Source of the DNA: Pseudomonas aegrilactucae
GTDB lineage: Bacteria; Pseudomonadota; Gammaproteobacteria; Pseudomonadales; Pseudomonadaceae
Assembly (NCBI RefSeq): GCF_019168305.1
Contig: NZ_JAHTBI010000004.1
Coordinates: 1 to 64,000, forward strand
DNA length: 64,000 bases
Direction: 5' to 3'
Part shown: positions 21,063 to 33,034 of the stretch, in pieces
Position numbering within the stretch: the stretch's first letter is position 1
How the letters are laid out: the number at the start of each line of letters is the position of its first letter
Made by a program: the position numbers and the translations under genes
The notes under the pieces: model-generated
What the model was told of the DNA's origin: nothing
The model's database searches: none
The model's input: the letters and a program-made list of their open reading frames with translations, nothing else

Positions 21063-22100
21063 TTACTTGGCCGCCGCCCAGGCGTTGAAGCGTTGTTCCA
21101 GCTGCTCGCTGTTGTCCGCCCAGAACGCCACGTCGATCTGCACCTGGTTGGCGATGTTTTCCGGGGTGGTCGGCATGTCCTTCTTGATCTCGTCGGACAG
21201 CAGCGCGACCGCCTTGGAATTGGCCGGACCGTAGGCGATGTTCTGCGAATAGACCTTCTGCTGCTCGGGCTGGACCGAGTAGGCGATGAATTTCTTCGCG
21301 TCTTCGACGTTCTTCGCGCCTTTTGGAATGGCCCAGGCATCGAAGTCGTAGATGCCGCCGTTCCACACCACCTTCAGGTTGCTTTCCTTCTGCACGGCGG
21401 CGATGCGCCCGTTGTAGGCCGAGCTCATCACCACGTCCCCCGAAGCCAGGTACTGCGGCGGCTGTGCACCGGCTTCCCACCACTGAATGCTTGGCTTGAG
21501 CTGATCGAGCTTCTTGAAGGCGCGGTCCTGGCCTTCCTTGTCACCCAGCACCTTGTACACATCCTTGGGCGCGACACCGTCGGCCATCAGGGCGAACTCG
21601 AGGGTGTACTTGGCGCCCTTGCGCAGGCCGCGCTTGCCCGGGAAGGTCTTGGTATCCCAGAAGTCTGCCCAACTGGTCGGCGCGGTCTTGAGCTTGTCGG
21701 CGTTGTAGGCCATTACCGTCGACCACACGAAGAAGCCCACACCACACGGCTGGATCGCACCGGGCACGTAGTCGGCTTCGTCACCGAACAGCGCCGGATC
21801 GATCTGTTCGAACATGCCTTCGTCACAGCCTCGGGCCAGTTCCGGCGACTCCACTTCCACCAGGTTCCAGCTCACGCTCTTGGTGTCGACCATGGCTTTG
21901 ACCTTGGCCATCTCGCCGTTGTACTCGCCTGCCACGATCTTGCCGTTACCCGCCTTTTCCCACGGCTCGTAGAACGCCTTGACCTGGGCTGCCTTGTTCG
22001 CGCCACCAAAAGAGATCACGGTAAGATCGGCCGCCGCCATCGTCTGGGTTGCAGCGAACAGGCCCAGGGCCAGGGCGGTCAGCTTCAAGTGTCTGTGCAT
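21063..22100 (-). CDS. Extracellular solute-binding protein, polyamine-type ABC transporter
   Basis: Periplasmic binding protein of 345 residues. A signal peptide (MHRHLKLTALALGLFAATQTMAA, cleavage after AMAA-like site near 23) is followed by a family-1 (PotD-like) fold: DLTVISFGGANKAAQ, WSTVMAYNADKL, FPGKRGLR. The ATG at 22100 follows GGAGAG. The ligand could be a polyamine or another small cation; the binding pocket cannot be assigned by eye. It sits between the ATPase and the permeases. Confidence 0.92.
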   Translation of the reverse strand: MHRHLKLTALALGLFAATQTMAAADLTVISFGGANKAAQVKAFYEPWEKAGNGKIVAGEYNGEMAKVKAMVDTKSVSWNLVEVESPELARGCDEGMFEQIDPALFGDEADYVPGAIQPCGVGFFVWSTVMAYNADKLKTAPTSWADFWDTKTFPGKRGLRKGAKYTLEFALMADGVAPKDVYKVLGDKEGQDRAFKKLDQLKPSIQWWEAGAQPPQYLASGDVVMSSAYNGRIAAVQKESNLKVVWNGGIYDFDAWAIPKGAKNVEDAKKFIAYSVQPEQQKVYSQNIAYGPANSKAVALLSDEIKKDMPTTPENIANQVQIDVAFWADNSEQLEQRFNAWAAAK

Positions 22101-22141
22101 TATTATTCTCTCCACGTTGCAGGGGGTTGGTGAAGCAAACC

Positions 22142-23266
22142 TCAGTGGGCTTCCAGAATAGGATCGAGCGCACGACCGTGCTCGACCTCCCAGCCCAGCG
22201 GTACCACGTCGCCCACGGCCAGCGCCGGGTCGAGTTCGGCGATCGGCTGCTTCACGAAGAAATCGGCCTTGCCGCACACTTCCAGACGCACCCGCACGTG
22301 GTCGCCCAGATAGATGAATTCAGCCACACGCCCGGAGAAACGGTTGACGCAGCTTTCGCTGTGGCCATTCAGGCGTACACGCTCCGGGCGGATCGACAGG
22401 GTCACCGGCTCGCCGGGCTGGCCGACGTTTACTGCAAGCGCCTCGACCTGCTCGCCACGGGCCAGGGCCACCAGGCAGCGGTCGCCGGTCTGGCTGAGCA
22501 GGCGGCCATTGATGCGGTTGTTCTCGCCGATGAAGTTGGCGACGAAGGTGTTCTTCGGCTCTTCGTAGAGGGTACGCGGGTCGGCGATCTGCTGGATCTC
22601 GCCCTGGTGGAACACCGCGACGCGGTCGGACATGGTCAGCGCCTCGCCCTGGTCGTGGGTCACGTACACCACGGTCACGCCCAGACGCTGGTGCAGGTGC
22701 TTGATCTCCATCTGCATGTGCTCACGCAGTTGCTTGTCGAGTGCGCCCAGCGGTTCGTCCATCAGTACCAGTTGCGGCTCGAACACCAGCGCGCGGGCCA
22801 GTGCCACACGCTGCTGCTGGCCGCCGGAAAGCTGGCCGGGGTAACGCTGGGCGAAGGCATCGAGCTGGACCATGCTGAGCACACGCTTGACCCGCTCGCT
22901 GATGTCGGTCTTGCTCAGGTTGCGCACGCTCAGGGGGAAGGCCAGGTTCTCGGCGACGGTCATGTGCGGGAACAGTGCGTAGTTCTGGAACACCATGCCG
23001 ATGTCGCGCTTGTGCGGTGGTACGTTGTTGATCGAACGACCGTCCAGCAGGATCTCTCCGGCAGTGGGGGTTTCGAAACCGGCCAGCATCATCAGGCTGG
23101 TGGTCTTGCCCGAGCCCGAGGGGCCGAGCAGGGTCAGGAATTCGCCTTTGCGAATATCCAGGTTCAGGTCTTTGACGATCAGCGACTCGCCGTCGTAGCT
23201 CTTCTGCACACCACGGAAGCTGACCAGCACTTCGCCGGTTGCAGCGCTCGAATTCACCTCACTCAT
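22142..23266 (-). CDS. ABC transporter ATP-binding protein, polyamine type (PotA-like)
   Basis: The 374-residue ATPase has Walker [10 protein letters not shown] (residues 48-56), the Q-loop [12 protein letters not shown], signature LSGGQQQR, Walker B LVLMDEP and the H-switch YVTHD. A C-terminal TOBE domain (SIRPERVRL and after) is characteristic of PotA/MalK-like importers. It is the first gene of the operon and is followed after 41 bp by the binding protein. Confidence 0.95.
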   Translation of the reverse strand: MSEVNSSAATGEVLVSFRGVQKSYDGESLIVKDLNLDIRKGEFLTLLGPSGSGKTTSLMMLAGFETPTAGEILLDGRSINNVPPHKRDIGMVFQNYALFPHMTVAENLAFPLSVRNLSKTDISERVKRVLSMVQLDAFAQRYPGQLSGGQQQRVALARALVFEPQLVLMDEPLGALDKQLREHMQMEIKHLHQRLGVTVVYVTHDQGEALTMSDRVAVFHQGEIQQIADPRTLYEEPKNTFVANFIGENNRINGRLLSQTGDRCLVALARGEQVEALAVNVGQPGEPVTLSIRPERVRLNGHSESCVNRFSGRVAEFIYLGDHVRVRLEVCGKADFFVKQPIAELDPALAVGDVVPLGWEVEHGRALDPILEAH

Positions 23267-23434
23267 ACCCGCACCTTTTTGTTGGATGACTGCTGTGACC
23301 CAAGACTAGAGAAGGTGCACGGTGGCGCAAATCGGGGGTGCTGAGAGAATCGCATCAGCCGGGTGGAACGTTGAGGGTAGGGATTGCCCTACAAGGATGG
23401 CGTTTTCAGACAAGGTGATGACTGTGCTGACGCC

Positions 23435-23507
23435 GTCGCCGGCAAGCCAGCGCCCACAGATCTGGCGTACACCGGCGATCCCTGTGGGAGCTGGCTTGCC
23501 AGCGAAG
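23435..23507. repeat. REP-type inverted pair (upstream of the ABC operon)
   Basis: The left arm (23435-23459, GTCGCCGGCAAGCCAGC...) and right arm (23483-23507) are inverted REP units. The right arm is base-for-base the same 25-mer as 18874-18898. It lies between the transporter ATPase gene start and the response regulator gene end. The remaining part of 23267-23536 has no gene and no convincing promoter. Confidence 0.85.
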
Positions 23508-23536
23508 GCATCAACACGGTGTCGCTTCTGGAACAC

Positions 23537-24166
23537 TCACACCAGCTTGTGCTCCATCGCATACTTCACCAGCTCCGCCAGCGAATTCACGTTGAGCTTC
23601 TGCATCAGGCGCGCCTTGTGCGTACTGATGGTCTTGTTGCTCAGCGCCAGCTGCTGGGCGATGTCGTTGACGTTGGCGCCCTGGGCCAGGCGCTCGAACA
23701 CCGAGAACTCGCGTTCCGACAACAGCGAATGCAGCGGCCGAGAATCAGTCAGCCCCACCTCGAACACCATGCGGTCCGCCAGGTCCGGGTCGATATAGCG
23801 CCCACCACCGGCCACCCGTCGAATCGCGGTCAGCAGCAGCGCCGGGTCGCTGTCCTTGGTGGCATACCCCGCCGCGCCGATCTTCAACGCCCGCGCCGCC
23901 ATCTGCGCCTCGTCATGCATGGACAGCACCAGGATCGCCGGCGGCGCGCTCAAGGCACGAATCCGTGGGATGGCCTCCAGCCCGTTCACCCCCGGCATCG
24001 AGATATCCAGCAGCACCACCTCGCACTCGGTATGGCGCAAGGCCTCGAGCAACTGCTCACCATTACCGGCCTCGCCCACTACCTGCATGTCCTTGGCCAG
24101 GCCGATCAACTGCTTGATGCCTTCACGCACGATGGTGTGGTCTTCGGCAACCAATACTCGAATCAC
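23537..24166 (-). CDS. Two-component response regulator, NarL/FixJ (LuxR) family
   Basis: The 209-residue regulator has a receiver domain with acidic pocket E8/D9, phospho-acceptor D54 (VLLDISMPG) and KDS. A C-terminal LuxR-type HTH follows (LSEREFSVFERLAQGANVNDIAQQLALSNKTISTHKARLMQKL). The start is a GTG with AGGAG 7 bases upstream. That ribosome site lies within the kinase gene's end, 2 bp before, so the pair is translationally coupled. Its targets are unknown; the adjacent ABC operon is a reasonable guess. Confidence 0.93.
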   Translation of the reverse strand: MIRVLVAEDHTIVREGIKQLIGLAKDMQVVGEAGNGEQLLEALRHTECEVVLLDISMPGVNGLEAIPRIRALSAPPAILVLSMHDEAQMAARALKIGAAGYATKDSDPALLLTAIRRVAGGGRYIDPDLADRMVFEVGLTDSRPLHSLLSEREFSVFERLAQGANVNDIAQQLALSNKTISTHKARLMQKLNVNSLAELVKYAMEHKLV

Positions 24167-24168
24167 TG

Positions 24169-26571
24169 TCAGCTCCTGTCGTTGTTCAGAGGGACGCGTA
24201 CGCTCAACGTGGTGCCCTCGCCCGGCTCGCTCTCAAGGTGCATGGTGCCCCCCAGCATCAGCACCCGCTCGCGCATGCCCACCAGGCCGAACGAGGTGGG
24301 GCGCTGGTCACTGTGCACGAAACCCACGCCATCGTCGCTGATGATCAGGCACAGCATCGCGTCGTCCAGGCTCAGGCTGATCTCCACCGTATGTGCCTGA
24401 GCGTGGCGCATGACGTTGGTCAGCGCCTCCTGCAGGATGCGGAACAGGCTGGTGGCCTTGGCGTCGCTCAAGGGCGGCAGGTTGTCCGGCACCTGCACCA
24501 GGCACGGGATCTGCGTGCGCGCCTCGAAGCGCCGTGCCTGCCACTCGATGGCCGAGGCAATGCCGGCATCCAGGATGGGCGGGCGCAGCGCAGTGGCCAC
24601 ATCGCGCACCAGCTGGAACAGCTGCGCGATCAGGCGCTTCATGCTGCCCAGGCGCTCGTTCAGGCCCGGGTCCAGGCTGGCATAGGCCAGTTCGCACATC
24701 GAGGTTTCCAGCTTGAGCACGGTGAGCATCTGCCCCAGCTCGTCATGCACCTCGCGGGCGATGCGCGCCTTCTCCTCCTCACGCACGCTTTCCAGGTGCG
24801 CCGACAGCTCGCGCAACTGCTCCTGGGAGCGCGCCAGTTCGAGTTCGGCACGCTTGCTCTGGCTGATGTCCCACACCACGCCATCCCACACCACCCGGCC
24901 GTCCCCCAGGCTGCGGGTACTGGCCTTGATGTCGGCCCAGCGCTGTTCGCCCTGGCGGGTGAGCATGCGGCCCTGCCACGACCAGTCCTGATCGGTGGCC
25001 AGCGCCTGATCCTGCACGCGGTGGTAATCGGCGCGGTCCTCGCCATGCACCAGGCTGCGCAAGCCCATCTGCGGGTTCTGCAGCTCGGCCGGCGAGTAGC
25101 CCACCAGCGCCTCGCTGCCTTCACTGATATAGGGGAACTCGAGCTCGCCCTCCGCCGGGTTGCGCTCCAGGCGAAACACCAGCCCCGGCACGTTGCCGGC
25201 AATACCCTTCAGGCGCGCCTCGCTCTCGCGCAGCGCTGCCAGCGCGCGGCGCCGCTCGGTCACATCGTTGAGGAACACCACCAGGTACTCGGCATCGCGA
25301 AAACGCAGGAAGCTCAGTGACACATCCACCGGCAAGAAGGTGCCATCGGCGCGCAGGCACTGTGTCTCGAACCGCTGTGCGGCTTCATCGCTGGCCCGCG
25401 CACGTTTCCACAGGTCCAGCCAGCGGTCCATGTGCAGGTTGGGCTCGATGGTAATCAGCGGCCGGTCGATCAACGCGCCGGCGGTGTAGCCGAGCATGCT
25501 TTCGGCGGCGCGGTTGGCGTAGCGCACGTGGCTGTCCCAATGCACCCAGAGGATGCCCACGGTGCTCTGGTCAAGGGAGAACTGGCTCAGGCGCAGGGCC
25601 TCTTCGCGCGCCAGGCGCTTGGCGATGTTCTCCCGCGCGGCCAGCAGGTTCAGTTCCAGCTGCTGTTGCTGGCGACGCTGCCAGATCACAATGGCGATAC
25701 AGCTCAACAGCAGGGCTGCAAACAACAGCGCCAGGTTCTGCCAGAAGCCTGGCGACTCGCTCAGGCGCGGGTACTTGGGTTGCAGCCAGCGGTTGTGCAG
25801 TTGTTCAAGGTCCTTGGCCGGGATCGCCTGCAGGCCGTGCTCGATGATCTCGGCCAACTGTGGCCAGTCGCGCCGCGAACCCACCCGCAACAGTTGCGGC
25901 AGGCCGATGTCACCGACCACCACCAGGTCGCTGAATTCGTTCTCGCGCGACAGCCGGCTCAGTTGCGCCTCGTCCACCACCGCATAGCGCACCTGTTCGC
26001 TGAGCAGCAGTTGCAGGGCCTGGCGCTCCATGGGCACGCCCTGCAGATTCAGGTTGGAGTAGGTCGCACGCAGGTAGTCAGCCACTGCGCTGGGCATGCG
26101 TACGGCCACCCGCTCGTTGCTGGCGAGCTTTTCCAGGTCGACCGCCATCGCCCCATTGCGCGGCCCGACCACCAACTGCGGCACACGCATGTAGGGGTCG
26201 CTGAACAGCCAGCGGCGCAGCCCGGCCGGGGTCTGGGTGAGCCCCGGTGCCAGGTCGATCTCGCCCCCGGCCAGCGCATGTTCCAGCGCCGCCTGGTCGG
26301 TGAAATTGCGCCAGGTCAGGTCCAACCCCAGTGCCCTGCCCAACCAGTTCATCAATTCGACGTTGACCCCGGACAACTGCTGCAGGCGTCGGTCGAATTG
26401 CGCAAAAGGCGCCTGCAGTACCAGCCCCACACGCAGGCTGCGGTGTTGATCCAGCCATTGCTGCTGGGCAGGGTCCAGCGGCACCGCGACGGGCGCTGGC
26501 AGCGTGGTGGCAGCCACCATCAAGGGCCAGCCGAAACAGCCGATAAGCAACAGGCAGCGCAAACGCATCAT
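24169..26571 (-). CDS. Sensor histidine kinase with periplasmic solute-binding domain and two PAS domains
   Basis: About 800 residues. A signal sequence is followed by an SBP_bac_3-type domain (about 47-263), one transmembrane helix (about 278-298) and two PAS domains (about 325-440 and 445-570). A HisKA_3 dimerisation domain has its phospho-histidine at about 609 (AREVHDELGQ), and a HATPase follows (DDGVGF, FGLVGMRERV). The layout resembles BvgS/EvgS-type ligand sensing, but the kinase end is NarX/UhpB-like, matching the LuxR-family partner. Two adjacent ATG codons (26571, 26568) are possible starts. The periplasmic domain suggests amino acid or related ligands; none is shown. Confidence 0.92.
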   Translation of the reverse strand: MMRLRCLLLIGCFGWPLMVAATTLPAPVAVPLDPAQQQWLDQHRSLRVGLVLQAPFAQFDRRLQQLSGVNVELMNWLGRALGLDLTWRNFTDQAALEHALAGGEIDLAPGLTQTPAGLRRWLFSDPYMRVPQLVVGPRNGAMAVDLEKLASNERVAVRMPSAVADYLRATYSNLNLQGVPMERQALQLLLSEQVRYAVVDEAQLSRLSRENEFSDLVVVGDIGLPQLLRVGSRRDWPQLAEIIEHGLQAIPAKDLEQLHNRWLQPKYPRLSESPGFWQNLALLFAALLLSCIAIVIWQRRQQQQLELNLLAARENIAKRLAREEALRLSQFSLDQSTVGILWVHWDSHVRYANRAAESMLGYTAGALIDRPLITIEPNLHMDRWLDLWKRARASDEAAQRFETQCLRADGTFLPVDVSLSFLRFRDAEYLVVFLNDVTERRRALAALRESEARLKGIAGNVPGLVFRLERNPAEGELEFPYISEGSEALVGYSPAELQNPQMGLRSLVHGEDRADYHRVQDQALATDQDWSWQGRMLTRQGEQRWADIKASTRSLGDGRVVWDGVVWDISQSKRAELELARSQEQLRELSAHLESVREEEKARIAREVHDELGQMLTVLKLETSMCELAYASLDPGLNERLGSMKRLIAQLFQLVRDVATALRPPILDAGIASAIEWQARRFEARTQIPCLVQVPDNLPPLSDAKATSLFRILQEALTNVMRHAQAHTVEISLSLDDAMLCLIISDDGVGFVHSDQRPTSFGLVGMRERVLMLGGTMHLESEPGEGTTLSVRVPLNNDRS

Positions 26572-26665
26572 CTTCACTCTCGTCACTGCAGGGACCGCCA
26601 TCGAGCATGGCCGTCGCGCACAAATACCATTAGGCTGCCGGTATCACTCTGGCCTGGATCGATCA

Positions 26666-27667
26666 ATGTTCGTACTCAACCGCACGGCGCTTTCAGCGCT
26701 ATGCCTGTCCTTGATACTACCTTGTACCGCACAAGCACTGGCTGAAGAAACGCCCGCCGAAGCGGGCACGCCGCCCGTGCAGCGTCAGGCGCTGGCCGAA
26801 CGCAGCCAGGAAGATGCCCAGGCGCTGGAGCGGCAAATCCCCAAGGACGAGCAGCAAACCCTGCAGGCCGGCAGCGACAGCTTCCTGGCCTTGTGGAAAC
26901 CCGCCAACAGCCCCACACCCGAAGGTGTGCTGGTGATCGTGCCTGGGGCCGGAGAAACCGCCGACTGGCCCAGGACCGTCGGCCCGTTGCGGCGCAAATT
27001 CCCCGACGCACAATGGGCCAGCCTGAGCGTGAGCCTGCCCGACCTGCTGGCCGACAGCCCGGTAGCGCGCAGCGAAACCCCGGCGCCTGCCCCGCAACCG
27101 GAAAAGGACGTCAAGGGCGCACCGGCCAAGGACACCCCGGCCGATGCCAACGCCAACATCGCCCAGGCCACCGCGGCAGAAACCGAAAACGCCGACAGTG
27201 CGCAGCCGCCAGCCCACACCGACCCGGCAGCCGCCGACAAGGCCGACGCCGAGCGCATTTTCGCCCGGCTGGATGCCGCCGTCGCCTATGCCCAGCAGCA
27301 GAACGCACGCAGCATCGTATTGCTCGGCAACGGCAGCGGCGCGTATTGGGCCGCCCGCTACATCAGCGAGCGCCAGCCGCCGCAGGTGCAGAAGCTGGTA
27401 ATGGTCGCGGCACAAACCCCGGCACGTGTAGAACACAGCCTCGACAGCCTGACCCCGACCCTCAAGCTGCCCACTGCCGACTTCTACTACGCCAGCCAGG
27501 CCTCGGCCAGACAGGCCGCGGTGGCCCGCCTGCAAGCCAGCAAGCGGCTCAAGGACAGCCAATACCGCCAGGTCGCCCTGACCGCCGTGCCCGGCAACCA
27601 GGCCGCCGAGCAAGAACAGCTGTTTCGGCGTATCCGCGGCTGGCTGAGCCCGCAACAGGCCAACTAG
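26666..27667 (+). CDS. DUF3530 family protein (alpha/beta-hydrolase-like, secreted)
   Basis: The 333-residue protein has a signal peptide (LSALCLSLILPCTAQALA) and two recognisable halves: an N-terminal part with GVLVIVPGAGETADWP and a C-terminal part with SIVLLGNGSGAYWAARY, which resembles a nucleophile elbow with GNGSG. Between them is an A/P/D/K-rich low-complexity linker of about 60 residues. The function is unknown for the family. The ATG at 26666 begins the signal peptide. Its TAG stop overlaps the TAG of the convergent djlA. Confidence 0.82.
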   Translation: MFVLNRTALSALCLSLILPCTAQALAEETPAEAGTPPVQRQALAERSQEDAQALERQIPKDEQQTLQAGSDSFLALWKPANSPTPEGVLVIVPGAGETADWPRTVGPLRRKFPDAQWASLSVSLPDLLADSPVARSETPAPAPQPEKDVKGAPAKDTPADANANIAQATAAETENADSAQPPAHTDPAAADKADAERIFARLDAAVAYAQQQNARSIVLLGNGSGAYWAARYISERQPPQVQKLVMVAAQTPARVEHSLDSLTPTLKLPTADFYYASQASARQAAVARLQASKRLKDSQYRQVALTAVPGNQAAEQEQLFRRIRGWLSPQQAN

Positions 27668-28428
27668 AAGCCGCGACGCTTGCGGATCACCGCATAGGCC
27701 TGGTGCAGTTCACGGGTGCGCTCGGTAGCCTCGCGCACCTGCGCCGGGCTGGCGCCGTTGCCCACCAGCTTGTCCGGGTGGTGCCGGCTGAGCAGTCGGC
27801 GGTAAGCCTGCTTGATCTGCGCAGGCTCGGCCTCCACCAGCACACCCAGCAGGCGCAGGGCATCGGGATAACTGATGCCCTGCCCGTCCAGGGCGGCCTT
27901 GTGGGGTTCATAATCGATGGCCAGCGCCTGAACCTTGGCCTGTGACCAGCCCAACTGTTGCCCCCACTTTAGAATCAGCTCACGCTCGTGCCGACCGACC
28001 CGGCCATCGGCCCAGACCATTCGCCAGCAGGCACGCAACACGCCTTCCGCGGCATGCGGTTGCTGCTTGAGACGACGAAAATGCCCCTTGAGCCGTTCAC
28101 CGCCGTTCTTGCCACGGTTGAACGCAGCAATCGCGCGCAGGCGGGCCGGCTCGCTCATTTCCAGGCGCAGCATCTCCTGACGCGCCTGCTGGATGTGCCC
28201 ATCCACAACCCGGCCCTCGCTCTTGGCCAGGCGCCCCAGCAACACGAACAGCACCTCGTCATCGCGCAACACCGCCTGCCCGCCCAGACGCTCACGCAGG
28301 TGCGCCCAGCTGTGCAACTGCAAACGGCGATCCATCGCCTGACCGAGCAATGCCCCCAGTAACGCCCCTGGAATACTGGCAACGACAAAGCCCGCCCCCG
28401 CACCGATCACTGTGCTTGGCCACAACAT
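27664..28428 (-). CDS. djlA: Co-chaperone DjlA-like protein (TerB and J domains)
   Basis: Membrane-anchored DnaK co-chaperone of 254 residues. A glycine-rich N-terminal helix (VIGAGAGFVVASIPGALLGAL) is followed by a central TerB-like helical domain and a C-terminal J domain with the HPD tripeptide at residues 217-219 (SRHHPDK). Helix layout and size match DjlA. The ATG at 28428 is one base after the murU stop; the open frame upstream of it lies in murU and is not used. Confidence 0.92.
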   Translation of the reverse strand: MLWPSTVIGAGAGFVVASIPGALLGALLGQAMDRRLQLHSWAHLRERLGGQAVLRDDEVLFVLLGRLAKSEGRVVDGHIQQARQEMLRLEMSEPARLRAIAAFNRGKNGGERLKGHFRRLKQQPHAAEGVLRACWRMVWADGRVGRHERELILKWGQQLGWSQAKVQALAIDYEPHKAALDGQGISYPDALRLLGVLVEAEPAQIKQAYRRLLSRHHPDKLVGNGASPAQVREATERTRELHQAYAVIRKRRGF

Positions 28429-28429
28429 G

Positions 28430-30123
<1,694 letters not shown>

Positions 30124-30253
30124 TACAAGGGTCTCCGACGGCGCTAGCCGTCAAGCGGGTCATGCTTTATTATCCAGCATCTTTTTCAGACCATCGAGAG
30201 GCGTGCGGCCCCACACGCGGGCAGATGGCACGCAGGAAGCCCGGACTAATAAG

Positions 30254-33034
30254 ATGGCATTGAAATCCCCCGCGTTTCGTAAAAAATTCCCGTTGCTCGT
30301 CACCGGCGGTCTGCTGGCGATGCAACCCCTGGCCACGTCGTACGTGGTGGCTGCCGAGCAGTTCGACTGCCAAGTTTCCGCTGCCGGAGGTTGGGACTGC
30401 AAGCCCAAAACCAGTACAGCTGAACTGCCGCCGCGCCCTGTGCACGACGGTGCAGCTGTCAGCTCGTCCTCCGAAACGCCAGCCCAGAACGCCGACGGCA
30501 GTGCCGCAGCGCCTGGTCAGGGGACAGCGCTGGTCACCGAAGCCAAAGGCCGCGGACTGAAGGCACGCAGCGCCGACTACAGCCACCTGGACTGGGTGCC
30601 GCGCGAGCAACTGACCCCGGCCCAGCTCGCCGAGGCCGGCCCGTACTGTGCCGGTGCCTATATCGAGCCGACCCGTCCGGGCATGGATGACACCACGCCC
30701 AAGGACGAAGCACCGACCTTCATCGGCGCCAAGGTCTCGCGCTACCAGCAGGAGCAGCAGATCGCCACCCTCGCCGGTGACGTCGTGATGCGCCAGGGCA
30801 GCATGCAGGTGGAAGCCGACGAGGCCAACCTGTACCAGGCCGAGAACCGTGGCGAGCTGAGCGGCAACGTGAAGATCCGCGACAACGGTTCGCTGGTGGT
30901 CGGCGATCACGCCGATATCCAGCTCGACACCGGTGAAGCCAAGGTCGACAACGCCGAATACGTGATGCACAAATCGCGCATCCGCGGTAACGCGCTGTAC
31001 GCCAAGCGTGCCGAGAACGCGATCATTCGCCTCAAGGACGGTACCTACACCACCTGTGAGCCGAACAGCAACGCCTGGCAGCTCAAAGGCAACAACATCA
31101 CCCTGAACCCGGCCACCGGCTTTGGCACCGCGACCAACGTCACGCTGCGGGTCAAGGATATTCCGGTGTTCTACACCCCGTATATCTACTTCCCGATCGA
31201 CGACCGTCGCCAGTCCGGCTTCCTGCCGCCGTCGTTCAGCACCAGCACCGACACCGGCTTCATGCTGGTCACCCCGTACTACTTCAACCTGGCGCCGAAC
31301 TACGACGCCACGTTGTATCCACGCTACATGGCCAAGCGCGGCCTGTTGATGGAAGGCGAGTTCCGCTACCTGACCAAGTCCAGCGAAGGACAGTTCGGTG
31401 GTGCCTGGCTGAACGACAAGGAAGACGAGCGCAAGCTGCAGTCCGACTACCGGGACCAGCGCTACATGGTCAACTGGCAGCACAAGGGCGGGCTGGACGA
31501 GCGCCTGATGAGCGAGGTCGACTATACCAAGATCAGTGACCCGTATTACTTCCAGGACCTGGAATCGGATCAGATCGGTGTCCAGAGCAGCGACTATGTG
31601 AACCAGCAAGGTGCACTGACCTATCGTGCTGATGACTACACTGCCCGGTTGAACCTGCAGGCTTATCAGCTGGCGACCATCAGCAAGATCACGCCCTATG
31701 ATCGTCTGCCGCAGGTGACGTTCAATGGCAAACTGCCTTACGAGCCTGGTGGACTGAACTTCACGTACAACACTGAGTTCGTGCGGTTTGATCGTGACCT
31801 GCGCAAAGGCAGCTTCGTGGACAAGGACGGCTCGTCGGAGCCCCGGTATGACACACGCGTGCGTGGCCTGGCCCGCGCCAACGGTGACCGTATCAACCTC
31901 GCGCCGGCCATCAGTCTTCCGCTGGAAGCTTCGTATGGTTTCGTCAAACCCTCGCTGAAATACGTTTATACCAATTACCAGCTCGACCTGGACCAGCGTG
32001 GCAAGAACACCCTACGCGCCAACGAGGATTTCAGCAGTTCTCAAGACCGCAGCGTGCCGATCTTCAGTGTCGACAGCGGCCTGTATTTCGACCGCGACAC
32101 CCAGTGGTTCGGCAAGGATTACCGCCAGACCCTCGAACCACGCCTTTTCTACCTGAACGTTCCCTACAAGGACCAGACCGACATCCCGGTGTTCGACACC
32201 AGCGAATCGGTGTTCAGCTACTCCTCGCTGTTCCGTGAAAACCGCTTCAGCGGCTCGGACCGTATCGGTGACGAGAACAAGCTGTCGCTGGGCATCACCA
32301 ACCGCTGGATCGAAGAGAACGGTTTCGAGCGTCAGCGTGTCAGCGTCGGTCAGGCCTACTACTTCAAGGACCGCAAGGTCCAGCTGCCGCGCATCGATTA
32401 CCGCACGCGCACCGACTCGCAGTCGGACGTGTCGCCGTACGCGCTCGAATACCAGTTCCGCTTCAACCGCGACTGGCGCCTGAACGCCGACTTCAACTGG
32501 GACCCGGACACCCACCGCACCCGCTCCGGCAGCACCATGTTCCACTACCAGCCGGAAGACAACGTCAACAAGATCGTCAACCTGGGCTACCGCTATCGCA
32601 ACGACGCGGTGCGCTACAACCAGAGCACCGGTCTGTGGCAAGTGGGCCAAAGCGACTACGGCACACCGGGCAGCGCCAACTACGTCAAGGACTACTACAA
32701 GATCCAGCAGCATGACTTCTCGGTCATGTGGCCGATCGTCCCGCAGTGGACCGCGATCGCACGCTGGCAGCATGACTACAACCGCAACCGCACCCTGGAA
32801 GCCATGGGCGGTTTCGAATACGACAACTGCTGCTGGAAACTGCGTGTGATCAACCGCTACTGGATCGATTACGACGAGTTCAGCCAGAACGCTCCATCCA
32901 ACGAAAAAGGCGACCATGGGATCTTCCTGCAGATCGTGCTGAAAGGCCTCGGTGGTGTAGTGGGCAACAAGGTTGAAAGTTTCCTCGACGAAGGCATTCA
33001 AGGTTACCGTGCACGTGAAGACCAAGCTTATTGA
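30254..33034 (+). CDS. lptD: LPS-assembly protein LptD
   Basis: Outer-membrane beta-barrel that inserts lipopolysaccharide with LptE. The 926-residue precursor has a signal region, an LptA-like jelly-roll (about 155-300) and a C-terminal barrel. The C-terminal cysteine pair of the disulfide network is present at 859/860 (DNCCWK), with N-terminal cysteines at 39, 49, 132 and 268. The ATG at 30254 is the likely start, with AAG just before. It begins the lptD-surA-pdxA-rsmA-apaG-apaH series, and surA starts inside its last 20 bases. Confidence 0.97.
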   Translation: MALKSPAFRKKFPLLVTGGLLAMQPLATSYVVAAEQFDCQVSAAGGWDCKPKTSTAELPPRPVHDGAAVSSSSETPAQNADGSAAAPGQGTALVTEAKGRGLKARSADYSHLDWVPREQLTPAQLAEAGPYCAGAYIEPTRPGMDDTTPKDEAPTFIGAKVSRYQQEQQIATLAGDVVMRQGSMQVEADEANLYQAENRGELSGNVKIRDNGSLVVGDHADIQLDTGEAKVDNAEYVMHKSRIRGNALYAKRAENAIIRLKDGTYTTCEPNSNAWQLKGNNITLNPATGFGTATNVTLRVKDIPVFYTPYIYFPIDDRRQSGFLPPSFSTSTDTGFMLVTPYYFNLAPNYDATLYPRYMAKRGLLMEGEFRYLTKSSEGQFGGAWLNDKEDERKLQSDYRDQRYMVNWQHKGGLDERLMSEVDYTKISDPYYFQDLESDQIGVQSSDYVNQQGALTYRADDYTARLNLQAYQLATISKITPYDRLPQVTFNGKLPYEPGGLNFTYNTEFVRFDRDLRKGSFVDKDGSSEPRYDTRVRGLARANGDRINLAPAISLPLEASYGFVKPSLKYVYTNYQLDLDQRGKNTLRANEDFSSSQDRSVPIFSVDSGLYFDRDTQWFGKDYRQTLEPRLFYLNVPYKDQTDIPVFDTSESVFSYSSLFRENRFSGSDRIGDENKLSLGITNRWIEENGFERQRVSVGQAYYFKDRKVQLPRIDYRTRTDSQSDVSPYALEYQFRFNRDWRLNADFNWDPDTHRTRSGSTMFHYQPEDNVNKIVNLGYRYRNDAVRYNQSTGLWQVGQSDYGTPGSANYVKDYYKIQQHDFSVMWPIVPQWTAIARWQHDYNRNRTLEAMGGFEYDNCCWKLRVINRYWIDYDEFSQNAPSNEKGDHGIFLQIVLKGLGGVVGNKVESFLDEGIQGYRAREDQAY

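Noticed and set aside
23267-23400. Sigma-54-like GC/GG spacing upstream of the ABC operon (minus strand GCACCCCCGATTTGC)
   Set aside because: The essential GG of the -24 element is missing, so I do not call a sigma-54 promoter.
30161-30186. ATGCT/AGCAT stem followed by CTTTTTC upstream of lptD as a terminator
   Set aside because: The stem has only five weak pairs and lies in a divergent promoter region, where a terminator is not expected.
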